DNA of 64,000 nt from Tanypteryx hageni (Eukaryota > Arthropoda > Insecta > Odonata > Petaluridae). The DNA lies in NCBI GenBank assembly GCA_028673005.1, contig CM054115.1:3286001-3350000 (forward strand), in the 5' to 3' direction. The notes beneath the pieces were generated by a model that was not told the DNA's origin, ran no database searches, and saw only the letters and a program-made list of their open reading frames with translations. The number at the start of each line of letters is the position of its first letter. Position 1 is the first letter of the stretch. Both the position numbers and the translations under genes were made by a program. This document shows, piece by piece, positions 21,445 to 31,927 of the stretch.

Positions 21445-21880
21445 AGGCTGCTCTCTCTCGCTTCTGCCTCATTCTCTCTCTCTCTGTGTCTCCTTCCTCG
21501 TACTCAGCTTCGACACTCGTGACTGACGGCTGCCAGTCCACAACGTTGCCAGGTCGGAAGTCCGCTAGTTTGGCCTGTTCTCCGGGAAAAGGGCGCACCA
21601 CTCGCGAAAGTCTATTGGTTAAATCGCACGATGGTAGCGTTCTCTTGTGGGCTAATGTCTGTTGCTTATAAAAGTAGAGACTCTGTACGTACGAGCACAG
21701 CCGAAGTACTCGCTTTTGCAGAAGTACGAGCGTTTGCAGTGGTGCGTCGTTTGATCGAGTTCAAACACAAAAACTTCTGGCGAACACGTAAAACTGAGGA
21801 GGAACTCGATAAATTGTCAGAGGGTAAAATGTTCTATAATTAATTGTTTACAGAGAGAATAAACATACTGATCACGAACA
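21445..21880 (+). promoter_or_regulatory. LTR-like promoter segment (possible solo LTR)
   Basis: A TATA-like box GCTTATAAAAG (21664-21674) is followed about 190 bp later by AATAAA (21858-21863) and then sequence that ends without any ORF. A pyrimidine-rich CTCTCTCGCTTCTG...CTCTCTCTCTCTG tract lies upstream. This spacing suits an LTR on the plus strand, opposite to the neighbouring gypsy. Exact ends and duplications were not found. Confidence 0.3.
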
Positions 21881-22136
21881 TCTCGGACTGCACTCAAGTG
21901 CTGAGGTGCTTACAAGTGCCAGAATAGAAATTCTGTGACCAAATCGAAGAAAATTATGATTAAGGAAAACTAATAATTTCGGGTTTTTTTCGAGTTTTGC
22001 CCAAAATTTAAAAAAGGCAATCGGAGGGTAAAAGACTGGTAAAAACTGGGTAAAACCCGAAATATGCATACCCTATATCTAGGCATAGGATAGGATGCGA
22101 TTTTAAATCGGAAAAAGTCGATACACGTCGATTTTT
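21881..22136. other. Unassigned repeat-like spacer
   Basis: No gene. Shares short phrases with 13240-13330 (for example GGCATA/GGATA and TTCGGGTTT runs), suggesting a common degraded repeat. Confidence 0.35.
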
Positions 22137-24219
22137 TTAAATCACTCATCATGCCATTCACCCTTACACATGCCCTACTTTCAGTATACACTACTTTTAT
22201 AGCATTCAGCAACCAACCATTCACTCCATACTCGCTCAGAACATTCCACAATTCATTACGATTCACTCTGTCATATGCTTTCTCCAGATCAACAAATGCA
22301 CAGTACACTTTCTTTCTTGCATCCATGCACTTCTCAACCACTTGCTGTAGGGCAAATATTTGGTCGGTGCAACCCCTTCCAGGCATGAAGCCACATTGCA
22401 CTCCCCACATTTTATCCATAGTTACCTTTTGTACTCTTTCAATCAAAACCTTCCCATACACCTTTCCAGGTATACTTAGCAAACTAATCGCTCTATAATT
22501 CTTACATTCAGTCCTATCTCTTTTACCCTTGTAGAACGGTACAATTGCACCATTCTTCCATTCAGCAGGCACTCTCGAACTCCTTGCACACAGATTGCAC
22601 AGATCACACATCCAACACATAAGCAAATCACCTCCATACTTCAACATCTCTCCCGTTATGCCATCCACACCTGCAGCTTTTCCATTTTTCAACATATTTA
22701 CTGCTTTAACTACCTCGTTCTTACTAATCCCCTCATATTCATTAATATTCACTCCAACAGATTCACTCGAATTTTTATACCCATTCACAACATTTCCATA
22801 CAACTATTCAAAATACTTTTTCCAACACTCCCTTACATCACTCTCATTCCACACCATATCACCATTCTTTCCTTGAATTCCGCTCACACCCTTACTCACT
22901 CCTTGCCTTGCTCTCTTCACCCATTTCCAGAACAACTTCTTATTTCCCTCAAAATCATTCTGCATTTTCTCAGCTTCATTCATCCGCAATTGTTCTTTAC
23001 TCTCTTTCACAATATGTTTTGCAGCTCTCCTTTTCTCTTAATACATTTCATACAGTGCCTTTCGCTCATTTTCATTCTTAGCAGCAATCATTCTCACATA
23101 TGCCTCCTTTTTCTCATTCACAGCCACTTTAACTCTCTCATTCCACCATGCATCACCTCTCATTCTTCCAACAACTGCAGTTCCACACACCTTAGTAGCA
23201 CATTGCAAGATGATACCTTTCAATCTGTTCCAAGCCTTCTCCACATTCTCTTCTCTCATTTCCTCCTTCCATTCACTCTCTTCGGCCATTAGCCTTTCTT
23301 TTAGCACACTTTCATATTCCCACCTATTCATTTGCTCTTGCAGTCTTTCCACTTTTACTCTAGTTACCTTCTCCCCTTTCCTCTTTCTCACAATCCATTT
23401 TCTCCCAAGATCTACTCTAGAGATCACTAAATAGTGGTCTGATCCACATTCCACAACTCTCGTATCATTCACAAGCTCCCTCAACCGTTCATCATACACA
23501 ACAAAATCTATCACACTCTTTGCTTCCCCTCTTGTCCATGTATACAAGTGGATTGACTTGTGCTTGAACCATGTGTTCGAAACAAACAATCCCATTTCCA
23601 TACATACATTCACCAAGCATTCACCATTATCATTCACTCTTGGGTCACCAAATGGTCCAAGGACCCTTTCCGTGCCTTCTCGTTTTACTCCCACCCATCC
23701 ATTCATATCTCCGAGCATAATTACTCTTTCTCCTTGTTCACACTCACTCAAAATGTCTCTCAATTCTTCCCAAAATTTATTCTTATCATATTCATTCTCA
23801 CCGTCAACCGGAGCATAACATGCAACAAGCATTATCCTGCGCGCACCCACTTTCATCCGCACCCACAACAGCCTTGGTGACACTAATTCATGCTTTCTCA
23901 CATGCATCTTAGCTCTTTCATTCAGTATCAATCCCACACCTTGAGTACCGTGCACGCATTCATCTACTCCAGACCAAAAGACCAAACTACCGTTATTCAT
24001 TTCTATCACATCCCTCCCTTTACGCTTAGTTTCACTCACACACAAAACATCTATCCTCCTTTTATCCATTTCATTCATCAATTCACTCTCTTTCCCATAC
24101 ACACCTCTTACATTCCATGTTGCAATCTTCCATACCGGTTCATCATCAGATGGGCCAACCTGCTTCGACCTACGCCGCCCATCATGGTTTCCGTCGTCCG
24201 AGGCATTCTTATAGCACAT
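22137..24219 (-). pseudogene. LINE copy F: endonuclease plus partial RT, 3' part missing
   Basis: One minus-strand frame with two stops (TAA 23038-23040, TAG 22804-22806). Endonuclease: WKIATWNVRGVYG, VLCVSETKRKG, ACYAPVDGENE, MLGDMNGWVG and VECGSDHYLV. RT: GKAAGVDGITGEMLK, CKNYRAISLLS, CGFMPGRGCTDQIFAL and CAFVDLEKAYDRVNR, then NGMMSD at 22140, where homology stops before the catalytic DD motif. RTE-like but clearly a different family from copies A-C and E. Loss of the 3' end is unusual for a LINE and implies a later deletion. Copy E's 3' tail abuts its first recognised codon. Confidence 0.87.
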
Positions 24220-24229
24220 TCATCATCAT

Positions 24230-27200
24230 AGGTAGTCTGCCCGTAGACAGGTCCGTGATTATTCTTGGTTAAACCTGGTTCTCCATATACTCCTATTTTC
24301 CGCTGTCCTCTTTATATCTTGATAACTCTCTTTCCCTTTCAAATCGTCTATCAGCTGAAACCTTTTCCTACCTCTTTCCCTTTTCCCATCTAGTTTTCCT
24401 TCTAACACGTCTTTAATCATACTCTCTCTCCTCAGGTAATGTCCAACCCAGTTAGCCTTCCTCCTTCTGATAGTCTGTATAATCATTCGCTTCTCTCCTA
24501 TTCTTCGTAGCACTTCATCGTTTTTCATCCTATCTGTCCATTTTATCTTCAGCATTCTCCTCCAAGTCCACATTTCAAAGCTTTCCAAGTATTTGATGTC
24601 ATTTTTCCTTAGCGTCCATGTTTCTGCCCCATACAATGCTATACTCCATACGTAGCATTTTATCAACTTCTTCTGGATATCTTCCCTTATATTCCCTGTA
24701 AGTAGTTGTTTCTTTCTCCTGAAAGCCGCTTTTGCTTTTCCTATTCTAGTTTTGATCTCATCCGTACATTTTGCCTCTCGTGTTATGATACTTCCAAGGT
24801 ATTTATATTCTGAAACTTGTTCTAATGGCTTTCCCCCAATAGTTATGTTCAGATTCTCTTCTTTACCCGATATTCGAATGACCTTGGATTTTTCTGTATT
24901 TATTTCCATACCGTATTTTCTACCTGTTATCACTAGTCTATTTATCATTTTTTGTAGCTCCACTTCCTTTCTTGCTAGAAGTACTTGATCATCTGCGTAT
25001 TTTACTGTTCTTATAATCCTTCCTCCAATTTTGAAATCCCCTGTGCCTTCTAAAGCTTCTTGCATTAGACTTTCTCCATATATATTGAATAGGGTTGGCG
25101 ATAGGCAGCAGCCTTGTCTTACTCCTCTACCGATGTGTATTCCGCAGGTGTCCACATTCTCAAACCTGACCTTTACAACTTGATTCTCATATAGATTCCT
25201 AATCAGTCTCCTGTCTTTCCAGTCTACACCTATATCCTTTAATATCTTCATCAACTTTACCCAATTTACTCTATCAAAGGCCTTCTGCCAGTCTACGAAA
25301 CATGCGCAGATATCTTGACTGTATTCTATTGCCCTTTCTGATATGATTCTAACTACTCCTATAGCATCTCTAGTTCCTCGTCCTTTTCTGAAACCGAATT
25401 GATCTTCCCCTATTATTTCTTCTGCCTTTTTCTCCAGCCTTTTATTAAGAATCCTCGTGATGATCTTCGATGTGTGTGACAGAAGGCTTATAGTTCTGTA
25501 ATCTTTACACTGCATTGCCTTTGGCTTCTTCTTTAGAGGGATCATTGTTACTTCTAGGAAATCCTGAGGCCACTCTCCCGTGTCGTAAATCTTATTAATT
25601 AATTTCGTGATCGCTTTTAGTCCTTCTGATCCTATGACTTTAAGTATCTCAGCCGGTATTCCATCGCTGCCTGTGGCTTTCCCCTTCTTTAGTTCCACTA
25701 TCGCCTTTTCTACTTCGCTCTCCATAATACTTGGTCCTAAGTTGTCTTCTTCAATGTTTTCCTCATTTTCCAGTTCTATTTTTGCCGCTCCTGCCTGTTT
25801 GCTGTATAATTCCTTAATGTATTCTTCCCATACCTGTGCTACATCCTTTGTTTCTGAGACTATCTTCCCATCCGTATTCATAATTCCTTTACCACAAATT
25901 CCATTAGACTTCTTATCTTCTAATTCCAGTGCCCTAGCGTACATCATATCGTACCGTCCTAACTTCTCCATTTGTTCTATTTCATCACATTTTCCTTTTA
26001 TCCAATTTTCTCTAGCTTTATCTGTTACCCTTCTCAACTCATTGTTTATACGCCTATAGTTGGCTCTACCTTCTTCACTGTTAACGTTTTTCCATTTTCG
26101 TCTCTCATCCATTTTCTCCAGCATTTCCTTCGTGATCCATGGTTTTCTGATTTTCTTCTCTTGTTTTCCAATCTCTTTATCCAAGGTATCCTTGATACTG
26201 GTTTTAATTTCATCCCATTCTATATCAACGGTCTTCGGTTTGTTTTCCAACTTTCTTAGGTTATCTTCCAACTTCATGCTGACTACATCCTGCCTTTCTT
26301 TCAGTTTTTCTAGGTCCCAGGTCTGTCTTTCTCTTCTCGTTTTTCTTATTTGTTTGAGCTTTGTACTCACGTCAATTATTAGAAGGCTGTGATCTGAATC
26401 AATGTCCGCTCCTTGAAATGCCTTGGCGTTCTTTATGCTGTTCCTGAATCTTTGTTTTACAAGGATGTAATCTATTTGGCATCTCATTCTATCTCCTGGG
26501 CTTTTCCATGTGTATAACCTTCGTTTATGGTTTTTGAACCATGTATTAGTCACTACAAGGTCATTACTGATGCAGAATTCTACGAGTTTCTCCCCTCCTC
26601 GATTTCTCTTCCCAAGTCCGTATTGCCCGACAACATTTTCTTCCTGTCCTTCTCCGACTATGCTATTCCAATCTCCCATTATTATGCAGTTTACCTTTCC
26701 TCTTCCGTCTTCTTCGTAAATTTCATTAATTTGCTCATAGATCTCATCTATTTCTTCATCGTCATGAGCTGACGTTGGCATATATACCTGGATTATCAGC
26801 ATGTCCACTGGGACTGCTTTTAGCTTTATTGCCATCAGTCTATCGTTCGTTGCTATTATCTTTGTCACGCTTTTCATCATATCTTTCCTAAGTACCAGAG
26901 CTACTCCCCTTTCCCCACTATTTCCTCCAGAATAAACTACCGTGAATTCTTCCGAGTCGAACTGTCCTTCTCCCTCCCATCTAGTTTCGCTTAGCCCTAT
27001 AATGTCAACTCTCTTTCTTCTCATTTCTTCTTTCAAGTTCTCTAGCTTTCCTGCCTTTCTCATAGTTCTTACGTTCCAAGTCCCTATTCGTAATTTACTT
27101 TCGACAAATGTTTTCCTCAAGGCAGTCCCCGCCCGGAGATCCGATTGGGGGACTATTTTACCTCCGGATTGTTTTACCTCGAGAGAACTCATATTGTCCA

Positions 27201-27388
27201 ACCATATAATCTTTACTAGGGATTGTAATGTGGTAGTTTCCCTCTTGCTTTCCACATCGCAGTACTGTAGCCGTTCAAATCGTCCTGATCACGCCTACAG
27301 CTGTATTGGATATAGACCCAACCAACATCATTTGTTTTCGGCTCTATACCATACTGACAGTACTGCTGCCTACTGCCAGGCACTGATG
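24230..27388 (-). mobile_element. RTE LINE copy E, apparently full length
   Basis: 5' end near 27388, short 5' UTR, an intact ORF, then hairpin 24237-24250 (CTGTC-TACG-GGCAG on the minus strand) and a short ATGATGATG tail at about 24222-24231 against LINE F. The 5' UTR shares blocks with copies A-C (CTGTAGGCG.TGATCA, GGAAACTACC). The target duplication was not resolved. Confidence 0.88.
24259..27255 (-). CDS. RTE endonuclease-reverse transcriptase, intact 998-codon ORF
   Basis: The only full-length uninterrupted TE gene in the window. The first Met is at 27255; the Met at 27192 (residue 22) aligns with the start used in copy C and is the likelier start. AP endonuclease, residues about 55-295: LRIGTWNVRTM, GLSETRWEGEG (E90), MGDWNSIVGEG (D195, N197) and DIDSDHSLL (D287, H289). 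RT, about 510-800: GKATGSDGIPAEILK, DYRTISLLSH, DQFGFRKGRGTRDAIG, CACFVDWQKAFDRVNW, GRGVRQGCCLSP and KYADDQVLLA (catalytic D755, D756). C-terminal region: YGAETWTLRK, KWTDRMKNDEV, NWVGHYLRRE and GKRERGRKR. Length and motif completeness suggest a young, possibly active element. Confidence 0.93.
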   Translation of the reverse strand: MESKRETTTLQSLVKIIWLDNMSSLEVKQSGGKIVPQSDLRAGTALRKTFVESKLRIGTWNVRTMRKAGKLENLKEEMRRKRVDIIGLSETRWEGEGQFDSEEFTVVYSGGNSGERGVALVLRKDMMKSVTKIIATNDRLMAIKLKAVPVDMLIIQVYMPTSAHDDEEIDEIYEQINEIYEEDGRGKVNCIIMGDWNSIVGEGQEENVVGQYGLGKRNRGGEKLVEFCISNDLVVTNTWFKNHKRRLYTWKSPGDRMRCQIDYILVKQRFRNSIKNAKAFQGADIDSDHSLLIIDVSTKLKQIRKTRRERQTWDLEKLKERQDVVSMKLEDNLRKLENKPKTVDIEWDEIKTSIKDTLDKEIGKQEKKIRKPWITKEMLEKMDERRKWKNVNSEEGRANYRRINNELRRVTDKARENWIKGKCDEIEQMEKLGRYDMMYARALELEDKKSNGICGKGIMNTDGKIVSETKDVAQVWEEYIKELYSKQAGAAKIELENEENIEEDNLGPSIMESEVEKAIVELKKGKATGSDGIPAEILKVIGSEGLKAITKLINKIYDTGEWPQDFLEVTMIPLKKKPKAMQCKDYRTISLLSHTSKIITRILNKRLEKKAEEIIGEDQFGFRKGRGTRDAIGVVRIISERAIEYSQDICACFVDWQKAFDRVNWVKLMKILKDIGVDWKDRRLIRNLYENQVVKVRFENVDTCGIHIGRGVRQGCCLSPTLFNIYGESLMQEALEGTGDFKIGGRIIRTVKYADDQVLLARKEVELQKMINRLVITGRKYGMEINTEKSKVIRISGKEENLNITIGGKPLEQVSEYKYLGSIITREAKCTDEIKTRIGKAKAAFRRKKQLLTGNIREDIQKKLIKCYVWSIALYGAETWTLRKNDIKYLESFEMWTWRRMLKIKWTDRMKNDEVLRRIGEKRMIIQTIRRRKANWVGHYLRRESMIKDVLEGKLDGKRERGRKRFQLIDDLKGKESYQDIKRTAENRSIWRTRFNQE

Positions 27389-27404
27389 ACAGTTTTTTTT
27401 TTTT

Positions 27405-27495
27405 TTTAATAAAACCTCCATTCGAGGGGTTTGAACCCCCGAACTTTGCAATAGAAAGCCGACACGCTAACCACTACACCACCAGTGCATATAGC
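27405..27495 (-). repeat. tRNA-derived SINE with poly(A) tail
   Basis: Minus strand: GGTGTAGTGGTTAGCGTGTC (A box) then GGGGGTTCAAACCCC (B box with perfect T-stem), followed by a short linker and about 15 A residues (27391-27406 on the plus strand are T). The acceptor stem does not close, so this is a SINE head or retroposed tRNA and not a working gene. It abuts the 5' end of RTE copy E. Confidence 0.65.
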
Positions 27496-28410
27496 ACATT
27501 GTAGTAACGTTAAAAATAGGGTAAGCAAGGTTACCAGCCTATACTGTACCCGTGCCACATGCAGCATTCCCTACTAACGGTAAGGGCATAATACCGGTCA
27601 GTTTTGGCACAATTTAGCCTTCATGCTACAAGCGAAACCAACACCCAGTATTACACCAGGTATGCTTACGTTATTCTACACAAGCTAGGATCTGTACTCT
27701 AGAGACTAACAGGTTAGTAAATTTCAATTTATATATAATTTTTTAAAGAAGTCCACATAAATTAGCAATCCAGCAACGCCCAAGTCTCTGAACTAGAGCA
27801 ATCACAACTAAAACAATAAATCTCAACTCAATTTCCAAATAAAAACCCTCACCAACAATTATTGAGAATCCACCAAACCTCCCAAATCGCCCTTCACAAA
27901 CAAAACACGTCCCCGTAGTCAGAAAACACGAAATTAACGGCAAACCGAAGGACCGCACACAACACCAACTCTACCCAATATAGCCTAAACTAAAAAAAAA
28001 AATAATAATAATATGTATACTCCCTGGGTAAATTTTCAAATGAGGCACTTGATTTGTCTTTGAAAAATCGTTTAGTTAAATTAATTTTTTTGGTTATAAT
28101 AATTGATTCGTTTAACTTCGAAATCGTTTAAAGCAAACTCGTTCAAGGTGAGGGAGACCTGTAACAGTAACTTTTGGACGCTTTTCAGTTTTCAGTTAGT
28201 TAGCGCACTGAAGAGTCCAATCCCATCTTGTTCCCATTTTTAGTTGGAAAAAGATCCTTGAACTGAATTACTGTGATACGTATGCTACTCCTATGTATAT
28301 AATCGAAAATTACGATATTTATATATCTAATATGATTACTAACGAGTAAAATAATTTATTTTATTTTTGAATAGTGGTGGCTCTTAAACATTTCAGAAAC
28401 ACCCCTCATT
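27496..28410. other. No gene recognised
   Basis: Moderately AT-rich with short ORFs only. An A-rich/(AAT)n patch at about 27989-28010. The 5' flank of the hAT gene begins before 28411. Confidence 0.45.
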
Positions 28411-30526
28411 AATAATGGCGTCGCTTAAAAGGAAGTGTAAATTCTCCAGTAATCTAAAATCAAAGTTTCCTTGTTTCGATATCGGGCGTAACGAATGAGG
28501 CGAAGTGTTGTTTTTGATTGTTACGTTTCTGTTGAATATTAGGGATTCTTGGATTTGGAGCGTCACATTCAATGGGAAAAACAGAAAAATGGTACGAATT
28601 ACGTCTTTATGTGGAAAAGTGACATCCTTCTGTATCCAAAACAATTAGTTCAAGAAAAAAGCTGAGGGAACCATGGCTTTCCATACGGTGAAACAAAATC
28701 AGTCTTTCAAATCTATGGACTGCACTGCAAGTCTGTTAAGAGAATTATTTTAAGACTCGGAAACTGCCCTCAACACAACATGCGCAAGAACGAAAACTAA
28801 AGCAATAATGAATAAAGCGATCGCTCCCCATACTATCGATTTGATTTTGAAGACAATGGGTGAAATATCTTGTTTCGAAGTTGCAACGGATGCCAGCAAT
28901 CATGGCTCACTTAACCCTTGAAATACCAAGGGGTGTCTATTTTTGTCCAAGCATTAGTTTAGGAATATTTTGGGATATCGAAATCATAGATACTGGGTTT
29001 TTTCCATCTTTTATACATTACATTTTACAAATAAATATCTTTTTCTCATATATATGCTCAGATTTTTTTATTTACCCATATTTATAGATAGGTCAACGTT
29101 GGACCAAAATGGACACCCCTTGTTTTTACTTGTCACAATATTTTAAAACTGGCAACATTTATTTTTTTGTGGTTTTTTGCATTTCGAAACGTCTAGTGAT
29201 AACACAAAATATTGACTTGACTTGACACATATATCATTCATGTACTAACTTAAAGTAAAAGTTTTTTTGTTTCAGATTAGGTTTTTTCAGACGAGTACCT
29301 CTGGGGAGTGCTTTAGATACCTACGTAATATTGAACCCCTTCTCTCACCACTATCATACGGTCATAGCCTTTAATTGTACTTTCATCACCCCTTAGGTGA
29401 CGATTGCAGTACATGTGTATGACGGTAAATTTTTATAATTTATTTATTTATTTTGGTCCACATTGGCCTTTAAATTGGATACACCCAAAACAATATAAAA
29501 AATATATATATAACAAAATACCTATACATATCAAAATACATATAAAAACAGAAATTAAAACACATATAAGATGGACGTAATGAGAATTAAAATTGCAGGA
29601 ACAAGACAGCATTTCCAGAGATATTCGCCACCCGTGGAGGCACGGGGGAGAGAGGACCTACATGAAACATAAGAACTTAGTCTTTTAGAAATGAAGTTTT
29701 CAAAAATGAAGAGGGAATATGGAGGCAGGGTCTAATTTTCCCAAGAAAACACTTCTCTCTTCATTGGGTAGGCCACCTCCATTCCTTTGATATTTAGCGA
29801 CAAGCAGCGGTAAACTGTGATTAATATATGTCCACATTTCTTTGCCTTTGCCAATAGGGATTTCCGAGCAGCAAAGCCCCGGGATGCGCCTTTGCGGGGT
29901 CTGCCTGAGAAATTTTGAAATAAAATGAATGTTTTGTGTGTAATAAATAGATAGTTAGTGTTTTATATCATTAATGTCTATAATATGTAGTGAAAACATA
30001 CAAGTGAAGTATAGACCAAAAAGGTCCCCCCCTGGTACCTAATGGTAGTTTTGGACCTTGGTATTTCAAAGGTTAAGATCTTCCCAATCCTTGTGCAGTA
30101 TTTTGATTGGAAAGATGGTGGAAAACAAACAAAAGTGCTTGAATTAACTGCTACTCCCGATGAAACCTCGAAAACCATATCATAGTATGTGTTGACGACT
30201 CTGGAGAGATTTAGTTTACCTTTGAAGTGTGTTTCCTTTACAGGTGGCAATGCAAACGTAAATTTTGGAGGGGTGAATAGAGAGAAGGGAAGCAATGTAT
30301 TCTCATGCCTTAGGGAGATGCTGAATAGGAAAATAGTTGGTATCGGGTGTACTGCTCATATTCTCCACAATTGTATTCAACATGGTGCAGATGTGTTAAA
30401 AATTGATGTGGAATCTCTCGTTTTCAAGATATTTAATTATTTTTCTGTATATACTGTTCGAACTAAGGCGTTGAAAGATATTTGTGAATTCATAGAAATT
30501 AACTATCAACCACTGTTATCTTCAAC
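28411..30526 (+). pseudogene. hAT-superfamily transposase, disrupted by two insertions
   Basis: Frame opens with MASLKRKCKFSSNLKSKFP and continues with several stops and frame changes through a KAEGTMAFHTVKQ segment to IAPHTIDLILKTMGEI and ATDASNHGS, where the first catalytic Asp of hAT transposases lies. It is interrupted by 28915-30072 and resumes with FPILVQYFDWKDGG, CVSFTGGNANVNFGG, VGIGCTAHILHNCIQHGAD and TVRTKALKDICEF. It is then cut at 30526 by the tRNA-bearing inverted-repeat element, so the C-terminal dimerisation domain is not seen. Confidence 0.78.
28915..30072. mobile_element. piggyBac-like non-autonomous element flanked by TTAA
   Basis: Left end CCCTTGAAATACCAAGG and right end, inverted, CCTTTGAAATACCAAGG. 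TTAA lies at 28911-28914 and again at 30073-30076. Length 1158 bp, no transposase ORF. TTAA duplication and a CCC-starting terminal repeat are piggyBac hallmarks. The hAT frame on the two sides is contiguous if one TTAA is kept, which fixes the boundaries. Confidence 0.82.
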
Positions 30527-31493
30527 TAACAAGGGAAGCCCCCAAGGTGACACTCGCATCGGATTGAGACTTTGCAGAATGAAAGTATATGTAAAATAAT
30601 GGACTCCTATTTCTACCTAGGTGCCAACTTGTCGTCATTTACGAGAAAATGCCCTTTGAAGATCGAGATCCGAAAGTCAACGTAATAAGAACGTTAAAAG
30701 TCCTTTTCTATTTATCTAGGAGATTTGGTCTAGGGGAAACAAGCTGGACTCAAACTATTTTTGCCGGGGTTCGATTCCCGCAAGGACCAAAATTTTTTCT
30801 GATTAAAAAAAAATGTTTTCGCAATTTCCAGCATATCGTCGATAAAACTTGCACATCATTAAAAAAAATTATTTCATGCATTATAACTACTATTTTCTTC
30901 ATCGTAATTCTTCACTGTAATTCTTCACCGTAATCCTTCACGAGCATAGTTTTATGGATCACTACCCATTCGCTTTACCATCATGATCCATACATGACGA
31001 GATTTGAAAGGAGGAATGCAGAACAATGCACCGAAATAGCCCAACAATATTGTGACATAATGGCAATAATTGACACCGGCAACCGATTTATCATAATGAA
31101 CATTACATGACGAGATTTGAAAGGAGGAATAAAGAACAATGCATCGAAATAACCCAACACTATCGTGACAATTTCAATTATAATTATAATGACAATAATT
31201 GACAATTGCAACTGATAACGAATCCCTTTAACAACAACACCGTAACTTTAATAACAACATTATAAGATGACTAGACGCAGTTTTTCGTGGCCTTATTAGC
31301 AGACGTCCTTGTCTCTCTACCACAGTCAACGTCAGAATATTGCCGAGCGATTTATTGTTCGAGAGCACATTTTGGAGTGGCAATTGGAATTGTTTGTTTT
31401 TATTTGTGTTTTGCGAGTGATCTTCAGTTTTTGGGGCAATAAAAACTGCATTACGATGAAGAAAATAGTAGTTATAATGCATGGAATACATGT
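30527..31493. mobile_element. tRNA-bearing inverted-repeat element, copy 2, one end lost
   Basis: Starts TAACAAGGGAAGCCCCC at 30527, carries the tRNA-like segment at about 30725-30789 (TTGGTCTAGGGGAAACAAG and GGGGTTCGATTCCCG), then follows copy 1 in inverted orientation until ATGCATGGAATACA at about 31490, where it breaks off and the second arm is missing. It interrupts the hAT gene. Confidence 0.78.
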
Positions 31494-31572
31494 ACCAAGG
31501 CGTCGATATTCGTTGAAAATCTCTCGGGAAAATAAAATTAAAAAAATAAAGGTCGAATCCTACCAAGCCTAC

Positions 31573-31765
31573 CTATAACTCTAAAATATGGCAGAAATGT
31601 TTGGCATTACTACCCTTTAATGGAAAAGTATAATATTAGGGATTGTTTTACTCCAATATTTTTCCATAAGTAAAGAAAGACAATCAATCGTTGCAGACGT
31701 GATATCTTTATAATTAAAAACATATTACTAATAAAGAAATATTTCGGAAACATTAAAGTTTTTTC

Positions 31766-31769
<4 letters not shown>
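31573..31769 (+). mobile_element. Helitron-like family H, copy 4 fragment
   Basis: Matches the 12960-13160 part of copy 3 (GGCATTACTACCC, TTTTCCATAAG, GTTTTTTCAAGGT) but loses the terminal hairpin; a TA microsatellite takes its place. Confidence 0.55.
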
Positions 31770-31817
<48 letters not shown>

Positions 31818-31822
31818 TATAA
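31770..31822. repeat. (TA)n microsatellite
   Basis: About 50 bp of nearly uninterrupted alternating T and A, with a single C at 31812. Confidence 0.95.
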
Positions 31823-31927
31823 ACATATAACAAGAAGTTGTTGGGATAAGGAAGCCCAGTGATCACTTACCAATAAAATGACTTCAGTTTGGCGAGTTGC
31901 TGGGGGTGTCGAAGTGACACGTAAAAA

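Noticed and set aside
27124..27167. HDV-like self-cleaving ribozyme at the RTE 5' end
   Set aside because: The strand order of two helices fits, but the segment is too short for the P3/P4 elements and catalytic core, and it lies inside coding sequence.
24259..27255. Reading the RTE ORFs as a host craniofacial development protein 2 gene
   Set aside because: They combine AP endonuclease and RT with retrotransposon UTRs and tails; the database name derives from an RTE-derived domain.
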